A stretch of DNA of 64,000 nt from Toxoplasma gondii ME49 (lineage: Eukaryota; Apicomplexa; Conoidasida; Eucoccidiorida; Sarcocystidae). Position 1 is the first letter of the stretch; every line of letters starts with the position of its first letter. The notes under the pieces are model-generated. The model saw only the letters and a program-made list of their open reading frames with translations, was not told the origin of the DNA and made no database searches. Below are positions 35,444-47,193 of this stretch, one piece after another. The stretch lies in assembly GCF_000006565.2 (NCBI RefSeq), contig NC_031471.1, positions 744,001 to 808,000 of the forward strand, given 5' to 3'. The position numbers and the translations under genes are program-made.

Positions 35444-38400
35444 ATGCCAGTCTACAAGAAGGTTCGCCTCATCGGCTCTGGTTCTTTCGGCCGAGCGTAC
35501 CTTGTTCGCGACAAGGACGACGCACAAAAGCTGTAAGTTCCAAATAAACGGCATTCTGACACTTCAGACAAGAAGAAGTGGGCAATGCCCCTGCTTAGCG
35601 GGCCGAGGTCGAAAAGGAAGGGTCCAATACTTGGTTTCTTCTTCTGCCAAGGCACTGCACAGTTGTTGTGCTATAGCCAGATGCTCCAGTACAATCAGCG
35701 GGGCAGGACAAGCTACTTCTTCGCACTCGCTCTGTTCTGCTTTTTTTACGATGTTCGGCTTCTGTTTCTTTCGGGTTGTGTTTCACAGATATGTCATGAA
35801 GCTGATCGACATCTCGCAGATGGACGGCAAGACCAGAGACGATACCTTCAACGAAGCAAAGGTGGAATTTGCGGGCAGCAACCCAACATTATCCCAGTGG
35901 AAAGCAAAGCACTTGTTCTATGCGTCTTTCCGTCCTTCCACTGTTTTGCGCCACCAGATCTGTCTGACCTCAAAGTTGAATCTGCCACGATATCTGTGAA
36001 CACTCATCTATTTGCTTGCATCCATGCTCGATTATCGTAAACTGAGTTTTCTCCTACATTTTCCCTGGTGTCAGGATCAGGATAAACTCACACAATATTT
36101 GGAACAGCTATTTTACCTGTGTTTTTTCCTTGTTCCTGTGCCTTTTCCAGGTCCTCTCGACGCTTAAGCCGCATCCTTTTATCGTGCGGTACCACCAGAG
36201 TTACATCTATGAAGACCATTTATGCATCATAATGGACTTTGCCGCAGGTGAGGAAGGTTTCTGTTCCACCCAAGATCTCTATCGGCTCTCAACGTACAAC
36301 TTTCAGGGATGGGACTGAATTTTTTTCATCATTCTTCTCGCTTCTACCTCTGCAAATGCGAAAATGGTCGTCGTTGTGATTCACTTATTTTAGAAAGCGA
36401 TGGTCTCAATTCTGCTCTACTCTATTGTCTGTATCCTTATGCATGACTGTGCCACGTACATGCACATATGCGTGTGTACCTCCTTCTTAATAAGTGTTTT
36501 GTATGTTTGGGGACCGTGGAGCTGCCTTGTCAATTCATGGAGGAAAACAGATTGCAAACGCTTCATGGAGGTCCGATATCTGCATCTTTTTCTATTCAGG
36601 CTGTGTTTTATCGGACAGTCCTGCTAAGGTGCAGTGAACAGACTCCATTATTGTCTGTAGTTGTTACCTATGTCTCATAAAGGAAGGACACAGCACACGT
36701 TCCACTGTGGTGCTGCTGCGCTAAGCAAATGAGTCCGACAGTCGTTTCTTACCTTACTGGAATAACTTTCGGCCCACTGTTTCAGGCGGAGATATTGCAG
36801 CGCGTATCAAAGAGCAAAAGAAAACAGGGCATAGATTCGACGAGAGCCTGATTACGCGATGGATCGCCCAAGCTTGCCTCGGCCTGAACTACTTACATAG
36901 CATGCATATTCTCCATCGAGGTATAGTGCTGAAGAAAGTACCAAGAAGTCCACACGTCGGTATGGACATATGGATGGTTGTGAATATGTACAAGCACAGG
37001 TACATCAGTATTCTTTCTCGGTGTCTATATAGAGAGTGTTGAAAGTCATGACGCTTCCTTTTACGGGGGACTTTTATCCATATTCGGGTGCATCTCTGGA
37101 CTTCGTTACATGCTGCGGCGTTCTGCCTCGAAAACATGTGTGGGTTTTCCACTGAATATCTTCTTTCCACCTCAGACTTGAAGCCACAGAATCTCTTTTT
37201 GACTGCAAACGACGACCTGCAAATCGGAGATTTTGGAATCGCCAAGATCCTCGAGTCTCCTGCTGCATGCGCGCAAACAACCATCGGGACGCCCTACTAT
37301 CTGAGTCCAGAAATCTGCAGAGTCAGGAAAAAACGGGAGACGCGAGAAAAATATAATTGTTTGCTTTGCACGGTGATCCTGGATGCAGGAACAACAGGAT
37401 GTCAATGTTTCGCGTGCATAACGAGTCTACGAATTTATTCGCATGAGGTCGCTAGAAAGAAATTGAGGGCTAGACCGAACCCTAGATGTCATTACACGTG
37501 CTTCTTAATTTGTTGTATATTGACGGCTAAATGTGTTTCGCGAGCTGTCGAAAGGCGCAGCCTTCTTAAAACATTCTGAGATCAATGGTCACTGTAAGAG
37601 TTCGTCTCGGTTTCTGTACGTCTATTCAGGGGCAAAGCTACTCGCTCCCATCCGACATTTGGTCTCTCGGATGCATTCTCTATGAACTCGTGAGTTTTCC
37701 AACAGCAGACCAGAAAAGATGAACTTTCCGTACGAAGCCGTTTCTTCTCGTTGCCTGACCAGGCACTCGCACTAGGAAAGAAAAGCTTGCACATGCAGAA
37801 GCATATCTACGACAATACTGAAAAAACAGTATGCATTCCCAACTGCAGGTGTCTTGTCATGCATTGTACTAAACAACATGGTTATGTATTTGCTCAAGCA
37901 CATTTGCAAAAGAACATGTTGTGTGTACAGCGTTGTGTGGAGAGGTGTATTCTGATCTAAATACAGAGCTAGACATTTACGTGGCACATGGCTTCTCACG
38001 TATTTGCAAATTCAGGGTAAATACGTACGCATGCATAAATATATACGAACCTAAAGGTTTATATTGTGAATATAGATAACTACGTAAAAATCTCCACGCG
38101 TTTTCGGTGCTTCATGCGTGGTACACTTTTGTTCCAACTGATCCTGCAGGCTTCCTTCACTGTTCCGTTCCACTCGAATGATTTGAAGGGTCTGGTCGAC
38201 GCCATCTCCGAGCTTCCCGTGAGCGCCTTTTCTTGTCGGTTATTCACTGGGTTGCTGTACGATGGTAAAATCGAGTTTCCATTTGTCTCGATTCTCTACT
38301 GATTCCATCAGTTATACACACGAACACGTAGATACGCACACACGCCCGCGTGGAACCAGGGATATCCGTGTATGTTTCCCCGCGGGAGCGCCTACCTCTG

Positions 38401-39141
38401 GGACCGTATTAATTCTGGGGGATTTTATGCCAAGAACAGATGGTGTGCGGAGTCTCAAATGCGTGTGTATGTGTAGATAAATGCTGCGTGGATCTATTTA
38501 AGGTGACAGGTGTGTGTAAGAGCTTCTCCCGTGACTCGTCTCTCTCTTTCTCAGGTGCCGGCAGTGCCCTCCGTGTACTCAGACGATCTTCGCCAGCTGT
38601 GCAATGACATGCTGAACAGAGATCCATCGAAGCGCCCAACTGCAGCGCAGATTCTTCGGATGTCTCCAATCAAGGTGTGCAGATTCCACACACGAACAAA
38701 GAGAATGTGCGTATGCGACCACGCAGCCGTAGTTAATACCAAACGCCTGTACGTGTGTCGATCTCCTACCTACGCTTTACACTAATTTTGATGCATCTGC
38801 GTACACTTCGAGAGACTGTCTTAAACGTAGGAAGTTGGTGACGGGTGCTACAGAGACAGGGGGCAAGAACCTCAAATAAAGATGTCTCTTTTGGAGGGAC
38901 GTCAGGGAGTTAATGCACCGGTTGTTGCCAGCACTCAGACCTCCTTCCCGCCAGCACGCGGATGGGAAACGAAATGCAAACGGAAAGCTCGTTACCCCTT
39001 TTCAGCAGGCAGGAAATGAAATAAATCATCTGTTATTCTCAGGAGGAAATTGATAAAATCAAAGCAAAGAGAAGACACTCTGTCGGCGCTGCTGCTCTCC
39101 CTCTCTCCGCCGTCCGGTCGTCTTCTGCTGTCGAAGCTTGA
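35444..39141 (+). CDS. Minimal NEK (NIMA-related) protein kinase
   Basis: Ser/Thr kinase of the NEK family, typically involved in mitosis, centrosome or cilium control. Nine exons (35444-35532, 35789-35861, 36151-36247, 36786-36920, 37176-37321, 37630-37689, 38150-38218, 38555-38674, 39043-39141) keep phase and give 295 residues. All catalytic elements are present: glycine loop GSGSFG (11-16), beta-3 Lys34 in YVMKLIDI, helix-C Glu in FNEAKVL, HRDLKPQN (130-137), DFG (150-152), GTPYYLSPE, and [12 protein letters not shown]. The lobe ends with [20 protein letters not shown], followed by a basic and Ser/Ala tail of about 32 residues. There is no coiled coil or other domain, so it is shorter than most NEKs. 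The start [16 protein letters not shown] fits the domain edge. Probably active; substrate unknown. Confidence 0.9.
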
Positions 39142-40583
39142 AGGCACAGAAGATGAAGAACATTAATGAAAACCATTTTTGTCTACAACACTGGGAAATC
39201 AATAGAAGAAGAAACAGTTTCAAAAACTCTCCTTAGCCATCGTGCAAAACAGCACGTGAGACCGCGGGAACCTCAAGGACGGTGAACATTTGAAGAGTTA
39301 CACTGTCTAGGAGAACGAACTCGACTTTTTTGATCCTTGAAAACAGACAATCACGACGAGCACAACAGCTTGCACAATCTAGCCAGTGGGAAAACGTTCT
39401 CGTCATGCAAGTGAAGAGGCAAGGGTTCCTCGACAAATATGCAGATTTCCAGAGATTCGGGTGCTGTTGTTGCTTTTTGTCAAAGTTCCTGTGTGCGTAT
39501 TCTCTGTACTAACATGGATCCTGCAACGTTTCATACCAGCGATCATGTGTAAGAGCTGGACACTCCCGCGAATTTCATCCCTCTTCAGTGAAAATGTGAA
39601 AGTGTAATGTTGCTCTGAATAAACAGTGGAAACGATTTCACGGCAGTATTCATGTCCTCCGTCAGTCTCATGGTTTATGACCTCTTTGAAGGCGAGTTAT
39701 TCTCTTTGAGCAGGAGCAGGCTGACAGAAGTCCCGTTTCCTACCTTGATTCCGTGGCGGATCGAGTCGCTTCAATGTTTGTGTGTGTAAAACTCCCTGCT
39801 CTCGCAATCGATACTTCTACACACCGACCAATGGCGATAACAAGAAGAATTTGTCGCCCTCGTCAGCCATACGACGCTGAATTGTTAGCGCGAACTCTTG
39901 CATAGAAACCGTACGATTGCGGAGATTGCCACGAAAAACCAGCAGACAGGAAGACAACTGTAAATTTCGATGTGCCGGCCTTCCACTCCATAACGCGTGT
40001 CCCTCAAGCCACTACTGACAACATGTGCAGGGGGTTACAGTGAAATTTCTGAATAGACGGCAGATGGCTTCTTTCAAAGAGCATTGTTGTCAGTGGGCAG
40101 TTGGGTGTCACAGCCTGCTACTGCGTATCGTTTTTCTCCTGTTACTTGCGTTGCCGCACCACACGCGTGGACGGCCGTTCTATCAATAACATCCCTTCCA
40201 CTTTCCTCTGAATGTTTTGTGCCTTTACAAAGCATGTTGGGTTGCTAAGCCTTAGCTTTTGGTCCGATAATGAAACCCCCGCTGGATAGACAACGACACT
40301 GTCGCGAAAAGCTGTCGCTTGTATCACGCTGCATGTTCCAACGAGCTTTTGCCTGACGCGTACAATATTCAATACTTTACTTTACGAGACAACAATTGAG
40401 CAACTGCGACGCCGCCACCTACGAATAAAAGTTTTTTTGACTGTTAATCGATAAATTACAACTTCCGTGTGCTTCCAAGAGCACGAAGAAGTAGTAAGCT
40501 TGATCTTCCAACAACGCTGCTGGTCTTCTCCATCGGGGGGGCTGCGCTTCTGCCAACAGAATATCCGCGAGACAACGCCCAGC
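39142..40583. other. Spacer after the NEK gene
   Basis: No gene supported. Short frames on both strands only; no TA array, and base composition more even than in the first 33 kb. Confidence 0.5.
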
Positions 40584-40997
40584 ATGCCGCCAGTTCAACA
40601 CCACTCAGCTCATCACAAGCTTTGTCGCAGATGCCATTCATACTTCGATCCTTCTGATGAGAAGGCGCGGACTTCAGGCTGTAACTTTCACCACCAGCCG
40701 TACGTGAATCGCTACCATCCCGAAGGGGAGCGGTACTATGCGGCGGTCGAAGAGAACCCGAAACATAAAGGCTGGAAAGGCAGTTGCTGGTAGGTTGCCT
40801 CCTTAGTGAATGACGGACATCGAGGAAGAGCACAGCTTTTTCAGGAGGCGGATTTCTGGGGAAGAGAGACTCTAACCAACTGCCTGGCTGATGTCCGATT
40901 GTGTGCTGCTGTCTGCTCTTCCAGGGAATGCTGCGGCGCCGAGGAGAAGGAAACACCAGGATGCACCTGGGGACCGCACGTAACTTATGACGACTAA
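40584..40997 (+). CDS. Small CHORD-like Cys/His zinc-binding protein
   Basis: Two exons, 40584-40789 and 40925-40997 (phase 2, GT-AG), give 92 residues that are almost wholly one putative zinc domain. Metal ligands appear in the order CRRCHSYFDPSD, then SGCNFHHQPYVNRYHP, then KGWKGSCWECC, then ETPGCTWGPHVTYDD. The pattern C-x2-C ... C-x-H-H ... GW-x3-C-x2-CC ... GC-x3-PH resembles CHORD modules of RAR1/CHP-type proteins but with altered spacing. The splice junction rebuilds a Trp codon (SCW|ECC), which supports the model. The ATG at 40584 is the last before the domain; a longer start upstream in the frame is less likely. Function not known; CHORD proteins act with HSP90. Confidence 0.6.
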
Positions 40998-41528
40998 GAC
41001 AGCGAACAGCTCTGTGTTGTGCTTCGGGACCTCTTTGTTCAATGGAAAGGCAATTACAGAGTGGCATTAGACAAAGCGGCAGTTGGGATTAACAGGAGGA
41101 AATAAAATGCCGGGGAATTCGAACACGGAACGGTAGCGTCAAAGCACTAGGCGCTTAATTCAATGCCGTACTATGGCAAGTGGTTTGTCAGTCGACCTGT
41201 TTCGCTTACGCAGTCAAAGTTCGTTTTGTGCACGCGGACTTCTGCGGTGTAGTCTTTTAAAGCTTTCCAACGTGACTTCCTGAGGAGTAAGAGACATCAG
41301 GCGCGTGCTACCGTTGCTGAGGTAGTGTTGCTTACATAGAATATTTTTCCCATGTTCCTGTCAAGCATATCATGTGAAAAGGGGAAAGCAGCTTTTTTGT
41401 TAAGGTAACAGTTACCCGAATTTGATCCCAACTCTTCTGTAAGGCAACTCCTAGGATCAGTAAGATTGTGCGAGAACTTTGCTTAACAGACCTGATTTCG
41501 CCAACACACATTCCAATAATCCCCCTGT
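40998..41528. other. Spacer with a tRNA-like B-box
   Basis: No gene supported. On the minus strand 41123-41113 reads GTTCGAATTCC, close to a tRNA internal B-box, but no acceptor stem can be drawn around it. Confidence 0.4.
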
Positions 41529-42032
41529 TTAACGGGGTGACATTGTGTCTCCCGACCTGTTTGTGGTGAGATGTGTGTAGTGGCACAGAACGGCTTTAAA
41601 TACATTGCTCTTACTTCGAACCCTTGGAGCGCATGCCCGAATTCCTTGTCCTGGCACGGCGGAAGCTGTCTTGTTTCCAAGGAGCATCACACTGTACAAA
41701 CCAACCTCGAATAAATGTGGCAGTATCTTGACACCCGGAGCTGCAGGGATCATGAGTTTTAGTGCAGTTTTAGTGGTTGTGCTACGAGTCGTACCGAAAG
41801 ATCGTACACGTATTTCAGCCCAGTCATTTACCCTCAAACCGCAACGTGTGGATGTCTCTTTCAACACCCGCACGCTGAACTCTTCTTCTTCCTCTTCATG
41901 TGTGAGATCGATGAATTGGCCACTCGGTACATCATCCCGAAGAAGAGGAAACACTGCAGGTGGGGGCGCTGCCGAGCAGAGCCCCACTGCAACGCACAAA
42001 AGTGTTGATGGCAGAGTGACTAGCGCTCTCAT
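41529..42032 (-). CDS. Possible secreted protein, unrecognised
   Basis: A 167-residue frame on the minus strand. The N-terminus MRALVTLPSTLLCVAVGLCS has a basic residue, a hydrophobic core and an Ala/Ser cleavage region (near 20-23), so a signal peptide is likely. It continues with a Pro-rich patch, an acidic run (EEEEEE near 46-51) and a basic C-terminal part with few cysteines. There is no family match. It is divergent from the secreted LamG-like gene, with 228 bases between the two start codons, so they may share a promoter. It may be the first exon of a longer gene or chance; no strong splice evidence seen. Confidence 0.4.
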   Translation of the reverse strand: MRALVTLPSTLLCVAVGLCSAAPPPAVFPLLRDDVPSGQFIDLTHEEEEEEFSVRVLKETSTRCGLRVNDWAEIRVRSFGTTRSTTTKTALKLMIPAAPGVKILPHLFEVGLYSVMLLGNKTASAVPGQGIRACAPRVRSKSNVFKAVLCHYTHLTTNRSGDTMSPR

Positions 42033-42260
42033 CTTTGTGCGTTTTGGCCGGAAGGCGGGTGACCTGAGTTAAGGTTTATTTCGTCAACTCTCCCGCGTGT
42101 TGCCAGTGCCATTCCAGAGATTCAGCTCTAATGTACAGACACTGTCCTGTGGCTGACAGACATTCGGGATCCTGCTGTTGGGGTTCTCGAGAGCAGTGCT
42201 AAACGAAACAGTTCGGCAGAGCGCGTTCTTTTGGGCACCCTAAGTATTGTCGATAAAACC

Positions 42261-43399
42261 ATGGCTCCACTTGTGAGCCTCGGAGCGATTCTTTTCTCAA
42301 GCGCCGCTTTGGGGGCAAACGGCCTGAGAGTTCAGGTGTCAAGCACCGCACTCAGCGAACAGACTCTGCTCCCGATCTCAGGGTTGTCAAACCTCCCCAT
42401 TCCGGGCATATCGGATCTGCCCCTCACCCGATTCAATCCTCTGGTGTGGCTTACAAACATCATTTTCCCAAAGGAAGCGCCTCGCTTCTTCCGGACGTAC
42501 TTCACTGCTAAAGGCTGCCCGACATGGTACGTTGACCCAAACAGACCGCCTACCTTGTTCGATGAGGATTTCGTCGTGACAAACGGCTGGTCCTATGATC
42601 CAGCATCCGGCACAGTCGACTACCACGGTTTCCAGGAAATGGTCGAGCCAGCGCACCCGTTCCCCTTTGTGTTTTTGCCACAAAGAGCCTCATCCCGAGC
42701 AGCCCTGATTAAGCGGAATTATCTTTGCCAAAATTCGAGGATCCAAACAGAAGTTTTGCTTGGTAGTGCCCACGAAGCGGGCGTAATCTTCAGAGGAATA
42801 GGCGAGCGAAACTTTTGGACAGTTCTATTGACTGCCGGGAACGGCCTCCAACTCGTGCGGGTGAAAGACGGAGAGAGACTTGTGCTAGCAAGCATTCCCT
42901 ACATGAACGTCATGTGTAAGGTTTTACTATACAAGAGCCAGAGCAGTTATAGTACGATTGTCATTCGCTTCAGCTGGCCAGTGGTACTCTGTTGCCATCG
43001 AGGAGCAACTCGGTGACATAAGAATGACAGGAGGTAGTTGTTCGGCGAATCCTCCACATTATCGTGTGTGCACGGCGTTGTCTGGCGAATCAGGTGTGGC
43101 CGGACAGAAACAGCAATCGATCATGTACCAAGCAGAGTCGGACGAAGAGTTTTCTCCCCGTGGGCGCGAGAATGGTGAGACGCGCTAGTCACTCTGCTGA
43201 TGCCTACATTTGTGAAACCGCGTGCTGTAGATGTGGGAGCTGCCGGGTTGCTGGCGAGCGGCGGCACTGCGCGGTTCCGCAATATACTTTTCGGTATGAA
43301 CGTTCTTGTCTCTTAGTCGACACGGATTTCAGACTTCTTGCTGATGCTCCAGCGGACGTCAACTGGTACTTCTCCTTTCAATGCGTACGTGAACCGTGA
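42261..43399 (+). CDS. Secreted LamG/jelly-roll-like protein
   Basis: Three exons, 42261-42915, 42974-43033 and 43317-43399 (phase 1 at both joins), give about 265 residues. The ATG at 42261 begins MAPLVSLGAILFSSAALGAN, a clear signal peptide. The mature part has a single beta-sandwich-like region of the LamG/DUF1080 type: FDEDFVVTNGWSYDPASGTV (about 104-123), LIKRNYLCQNSRIQTEVLLG, AGVIFRGIGERNFWTVLL, GNGLQLVRVKDGERLVLAS and, across the splice, MSGQWYSVAIEEQLGDIRM. This order (dim start, damaged-strand pair, GV-F-R, GLQL-RV, GQW) is typical of such folds, which often bind sugars. A surface or secreted role is inferred. The 3' end is uncertain: another frame remains open to 43577. Confidence 0.6.
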
Positions 43400-43842
43400 T
43401 AGGGCTACTACAGACGGTCATAGGCAGGGCACTGGCAACCCTCAAGGGATTTCGAGGCAGCTCGAGGTGTCGCAGCACTTAACAGGAACACTAGGCCAAG
43501 ACGCCGCTATCATAAAAGAGCTTCCTGAAGATGTAAAGAACTGGTGCCCCGAAGGTACGTGCCGGATTTCTACATAATACGATTTTTTTCAAAAACACTG
43601 TGGTACTGGCAGGAGCCCGGTGCGCCGGTGGACCATTCGAGGACTGAACGTGCACGCTGACGCGGCCATTCGATAAATGCGTAGCCACATCTGGAGATAT
43701 AGTCGACGTGTGAATTCCTGTGTCGTCAATAGATTGATTGAATCTTCCCGTCGTGACTTCCCGATGTGCGCAGTGTCACTTTTTGAGAAACTATGAATAT
43801 GGCCTCGGGATAAAAGAGGCCTGCAGCGACCCGCAACGATCG

Positions 43843-44781
43843 TTACAAAATCTGAATAAACAATTTGCTCAGGATGTCATCTTCATCCCATCCACGTAAC
43901 TCTACGTCGGGAGAACTCCTCCTCGTCGCTTCCCGTGCTGTTCCTGCATTCGCTCCTAAGAAAATGTCGTCTAGACGTCTCGCCTTAAGAATGGTGGGCT
44001 GTTCACATTGTGTGCAAGGAGGCTCGAGGTCTGTGCTCGGTTTGCGCGCAACAGTTGCTGTAGAGAGGAGTTTTTCTACGGCTAGTGCATGATTACGCAC
44101 GGATGGAGACGTCGGCGTGGTCAGTTCTACATTAGATGATTCTTCGTCATCACTCTGCGGTAATTGCCGACTACCCGTGGCTGTCAAGCATTCTGGGACA
44201 GATGTTTCGTCTGTCGTGGAGCTTCTCTCGTTGCCACCTGACGACAGGGATGAGAGTTTCTGGGTGAGCTCTCGAAAGAATTGTTGGGGCACAGCTTCGT
44301 GGCATCCATTTGTCTTCCGCACTGGACTGATTCGCAGAGAACGTTGACACAGACAGGATACTGGTGGCAATCGCCGGGAACAGATGAGAGGAAGACCACC
44401 AGCTTCATGGCTTATGCTCCTTCCTGTGACTACCGCGGTGCCGGGGGTTCGAATGACATCACGATGACGATCATGATTCTTGGCGGGGTGTTCTTCGAAC
44501 CTGCATCGAATGCGATTGAAGCGCTCGACATCTGCCAAGATATTTGGTCTGTGAGAATTAGGGGCGAAGTGACAGTCGCGCACAGCTTGTGTCGTCACAC
44601 GGCCAGCCTGTTGACGTTTGGGGGCGTGCAAGAGTGGTTCATATTCATCCTGGATTTGCTCCGCAGTTCCTCGACAGAACGGCTGCGTACGGCTCCGGGG
44701 TACCACCCGGCTAATGACACAGCTCGATTCGCTTGCGGAAGACATTGAGAAGACGGTGCCGGCAATAGCTGAAAATGGCAA
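43843..44781 (-). CDS. Uncertain hypothetical protein
   Basis: A 312-codon frame on the minus strand, the longest in the 40-47 kb stretch. The C-terminal half looks protein-like: FFRELTQKLSSLSSGG, QSDDEESSNVELTTPTSPS and ARRLDDIFLGANAG, then an acidic end. The N-terminal half is Arg/Cys/His-rich and less convincing. No signal peptide, membrane segment or known domain is seen. A plus-strand frame at 44281-44748 overlaps it and is weaker. It may be an exon of a larger gene or a chance frame. Confidence 0.3.
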   Translation of the reverse strand: MPFSAIAGTVFSMSSASESSCVISRVVPRSRTQPFCRGTAEQIQDEYEPLLHAPKRQQAGRVTTQAVRDCHFAPNSHRPNILADVERFNRIRCRFEEHPAKNHDRHRDVIRTPGTAVVTGRSISHEAGGLPLICSRRLPPVSCLCQRSLRISPVRKTNGCHEAVPQQFFRELTQKLSSLSSGGNERSSTTDETSVPECLTATGSRQLPQSDDEESSNVELTTPTSPSVRNHALAVEKLLSTATVARKPSTDLEPPCTQCEQPTILKARRLDDIFLGANAGTAREATRRSSPDVELRGWDEDDILSKLFIQIL

Positions 44782-47193
44782 CTGCTCAAGCTGTGGATCG
44801 TGTGCACGATCTGAGTCGACTGTATCCTAGGAGACGGTGTGAGATGACACATTGACACGTATATAAGGACAGGCTCATCCTCTCGAACTTCATGTGAAGC
44901 TCTCTTGGAAGGTTTCAACCGTCCGTACGAATATGTGGGATACACTCACGATTTCGGGGAACATTTCTACGCTATCCTTTGTCACACTGTGACGAACCAG
45001 TTCGCCCCATTTACGCTCCCGTGTTGTCGCTTTGCGGTCTACGCGCTGAGCGGTCTTCGGTTGGGGTTCCATGGGATTTAGAAAGCAGCTTTTACGAGTT
45101 TCCTCGTGAGTATCATCGTCGTATGTGGCTCATCTCGAGAAAATATACCAGAAGGTACCTCCACAAATGAGTCAACCTAAGGTTATCAGGCGAAGGCATT
45201 GTTCGTTTTTGTCTACATCTGTGGAAGACGCAGTTCATGTTATCAGGAAAACACTTGTGTACTTCTGTACCTGGCTTTTAATATCGAAGACTACACACAA
45301 GCAGAAAAAAGCGCCTAAACATCTGCCATTATCCCTTGTCACGAAGGCGTCAAAGTTGGAAAGTCTCTTCCAGAAGACTCTTCTAGGAAGAGGCCTTCAA
45401 TTCCAGTGAACAACACTGCATGTGAATGTCCGAGAACAACAAAAGCAGAATTGTCTTCCTTTGGCAGAGCATGCCTGAAACTGCCGATACGCGAACCGAG
45501 GAGCCGAGGAAGGGTGCAGGCTGGCCACTAATGAGGCCCCCACTACTTTGACAGTTTCTGCTTAACGATAAAGGTGACATTCAGAATGATCCAGGAGAAA
45601 AGAGTTTTCTGTAATCATGTTGATGGAGGCTTGTCAGGTCACCGTACAATTTCGTTAAGCTAAGGTAGCCCATGTGCATCCGAGGACCTATATGGACAGA
45701 GTCTGACGCCCGAAACGGCTGGACACGCCTCTCCCTGTTGGAAAAACAAACGTTGAAATTATGGTATCCTAGGCTCAGGAGATACACGGAAGCGTGTCGT
45801 GTGTGTTTGTGCGTTTCAATGCTGGCATCTCTTCTTCAGAGTTGTTCCATTCACCACAGCAATTGTGAACTTTCCGCTCCTTCGGTCGTCACGCATGCAG
45901 TCCCAGTACGCAGCCCCTGTGAGTTGTTCGCTTACACAGCTAAGCAGATTTTGGAGAACCCAACCGTCAGGTAACCAGAACTAGGGGAGGAAGTCATTTG
46001 TAGGCTACTACATCAACCGAATAGCAGCGATTCAACAATGGTACGGTATTCTCTTTACACAGGGAGCGCATATCGAACGGTCTGCAACAAAGCAGACACA
46101 CATGACCTGTGCTTCTGGTTCGTTTAACACGTGAGGTCTCTGCTTTAACTTGAAAAGACCAAGGCCAAAACAAAACCGTTTGGAGCTGCAAACACACTTC
46201 ATGTTTGCGTTCTGGAGGTCAGTTCATAAAGACACCCACACTTTCAACCTCTAAGTGTCAGCAAGTGAAACATGATCCGCAGCCCGATAGTACCAGAAAA
46301 TGCTATCCACCGTAAACAGAAGCACAGTTCATACATGAATGATAGCGTGTAGCCTCTCCCAACATCAGTAGCGACAATGCCAGTGACACTGTACAACAAC
46401 CTGTACCATTCCCGAATGTATCACCCGTTAGCAAACTAAAAAGAACTGTGTCTCAGAAATGATTACACCCAGTACGATGATAATGATCGTACTAGCATCT
46501 GGTGGTAGTAGCTTTCTCTCGCCGGTTGTACGAGTGACACCACTTTTCCATTGCGCTTGAGGGAAAGTACCTTAATAGCCCTTGCCACGTTTTTTTAAAG
46601 TTTGATCTTGGCCATGATGTCTGTCCTACTCTAATCTAGGCGTGCTCCCGAGTTGCATCTCGCTCAAGAAACTGAGTAACGTCGCACTCTACACAAAAGC
46701 CCTGTAGACTTGGCGCGACAACGACAGAACCTAGAACGTCGAACACGGAGTTGTGTGCTGCCAGCAGGTTGTGAGCAAAAGCTGCTTTGCGCGTACCTTG
46801 CCACCTGGTACGCTGTGGTTCGGCGGCATCCATCATACAAGAAGGGTGGACGGGACTCTGAGTGTGTTTGGCTTGTAAATGACGTTCGCCTGGAATGAGA
46901 GAGCTTCTGCCCTGACTGCGGTATGCATCGTGCCTCTCCTGCTTGCGGCAGAGACTCAAGCAATTTCTGAGGTGCCAGCTCTGCCGCAAAAAACTGTACA
47001 ATGCATCTGTTCAAAAGCCTCATCCTCCACACAGTCTGACAGCCACTGTGCCAGAAGCCGTCTTGCTTTCTCACGAGTAACACCCCCGTAGCGGAAAGCA
47101 GCTACCACTGGCAGCAGTGTTTAGAGCGTTTTGTCTGATGTTTTCAAAAGGGGACGCTTGGCATCTTTCGAAAAGTGAAAGGAAGCCGCAAAA
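44782..47193. other. Spacer, no gene seen
   Basis: Only short overlapping frames on both strands, the longest a 139-codon minus-strand frame at 46664-47083 with no family features. No TA arrays. Part of it near 47,100 should be the 3' UTR of the MMTAG2-like gene. Confidence 0.45.

Noticed and set aside
37762..37794. Possible NEK exon after CAG at 37761
   Set aside because: It does not fit the kinase alignment after LYEL; the exon at 38150 (ASFTVPFHS) does.
40456..41067. 203-codon minus-strand frame over the CHORD-like gene
   Set aside because: It crosses the intron of the plus-strand gene, whose Cys/His pattern and split Trp codon are stronger evidence.
41106..41190. tRNA-like element on the minus strand
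   Set aside because: The B-box-like GTTCGAATTCC is present, but no acceptor stem or credible D-arm pairs around it.
46664..47083. 139-codon minus-strand frame
   Set aside because: Arg/Cys/Gln-rich with no motif, and an overlapping plus-strand frame is equally weak.
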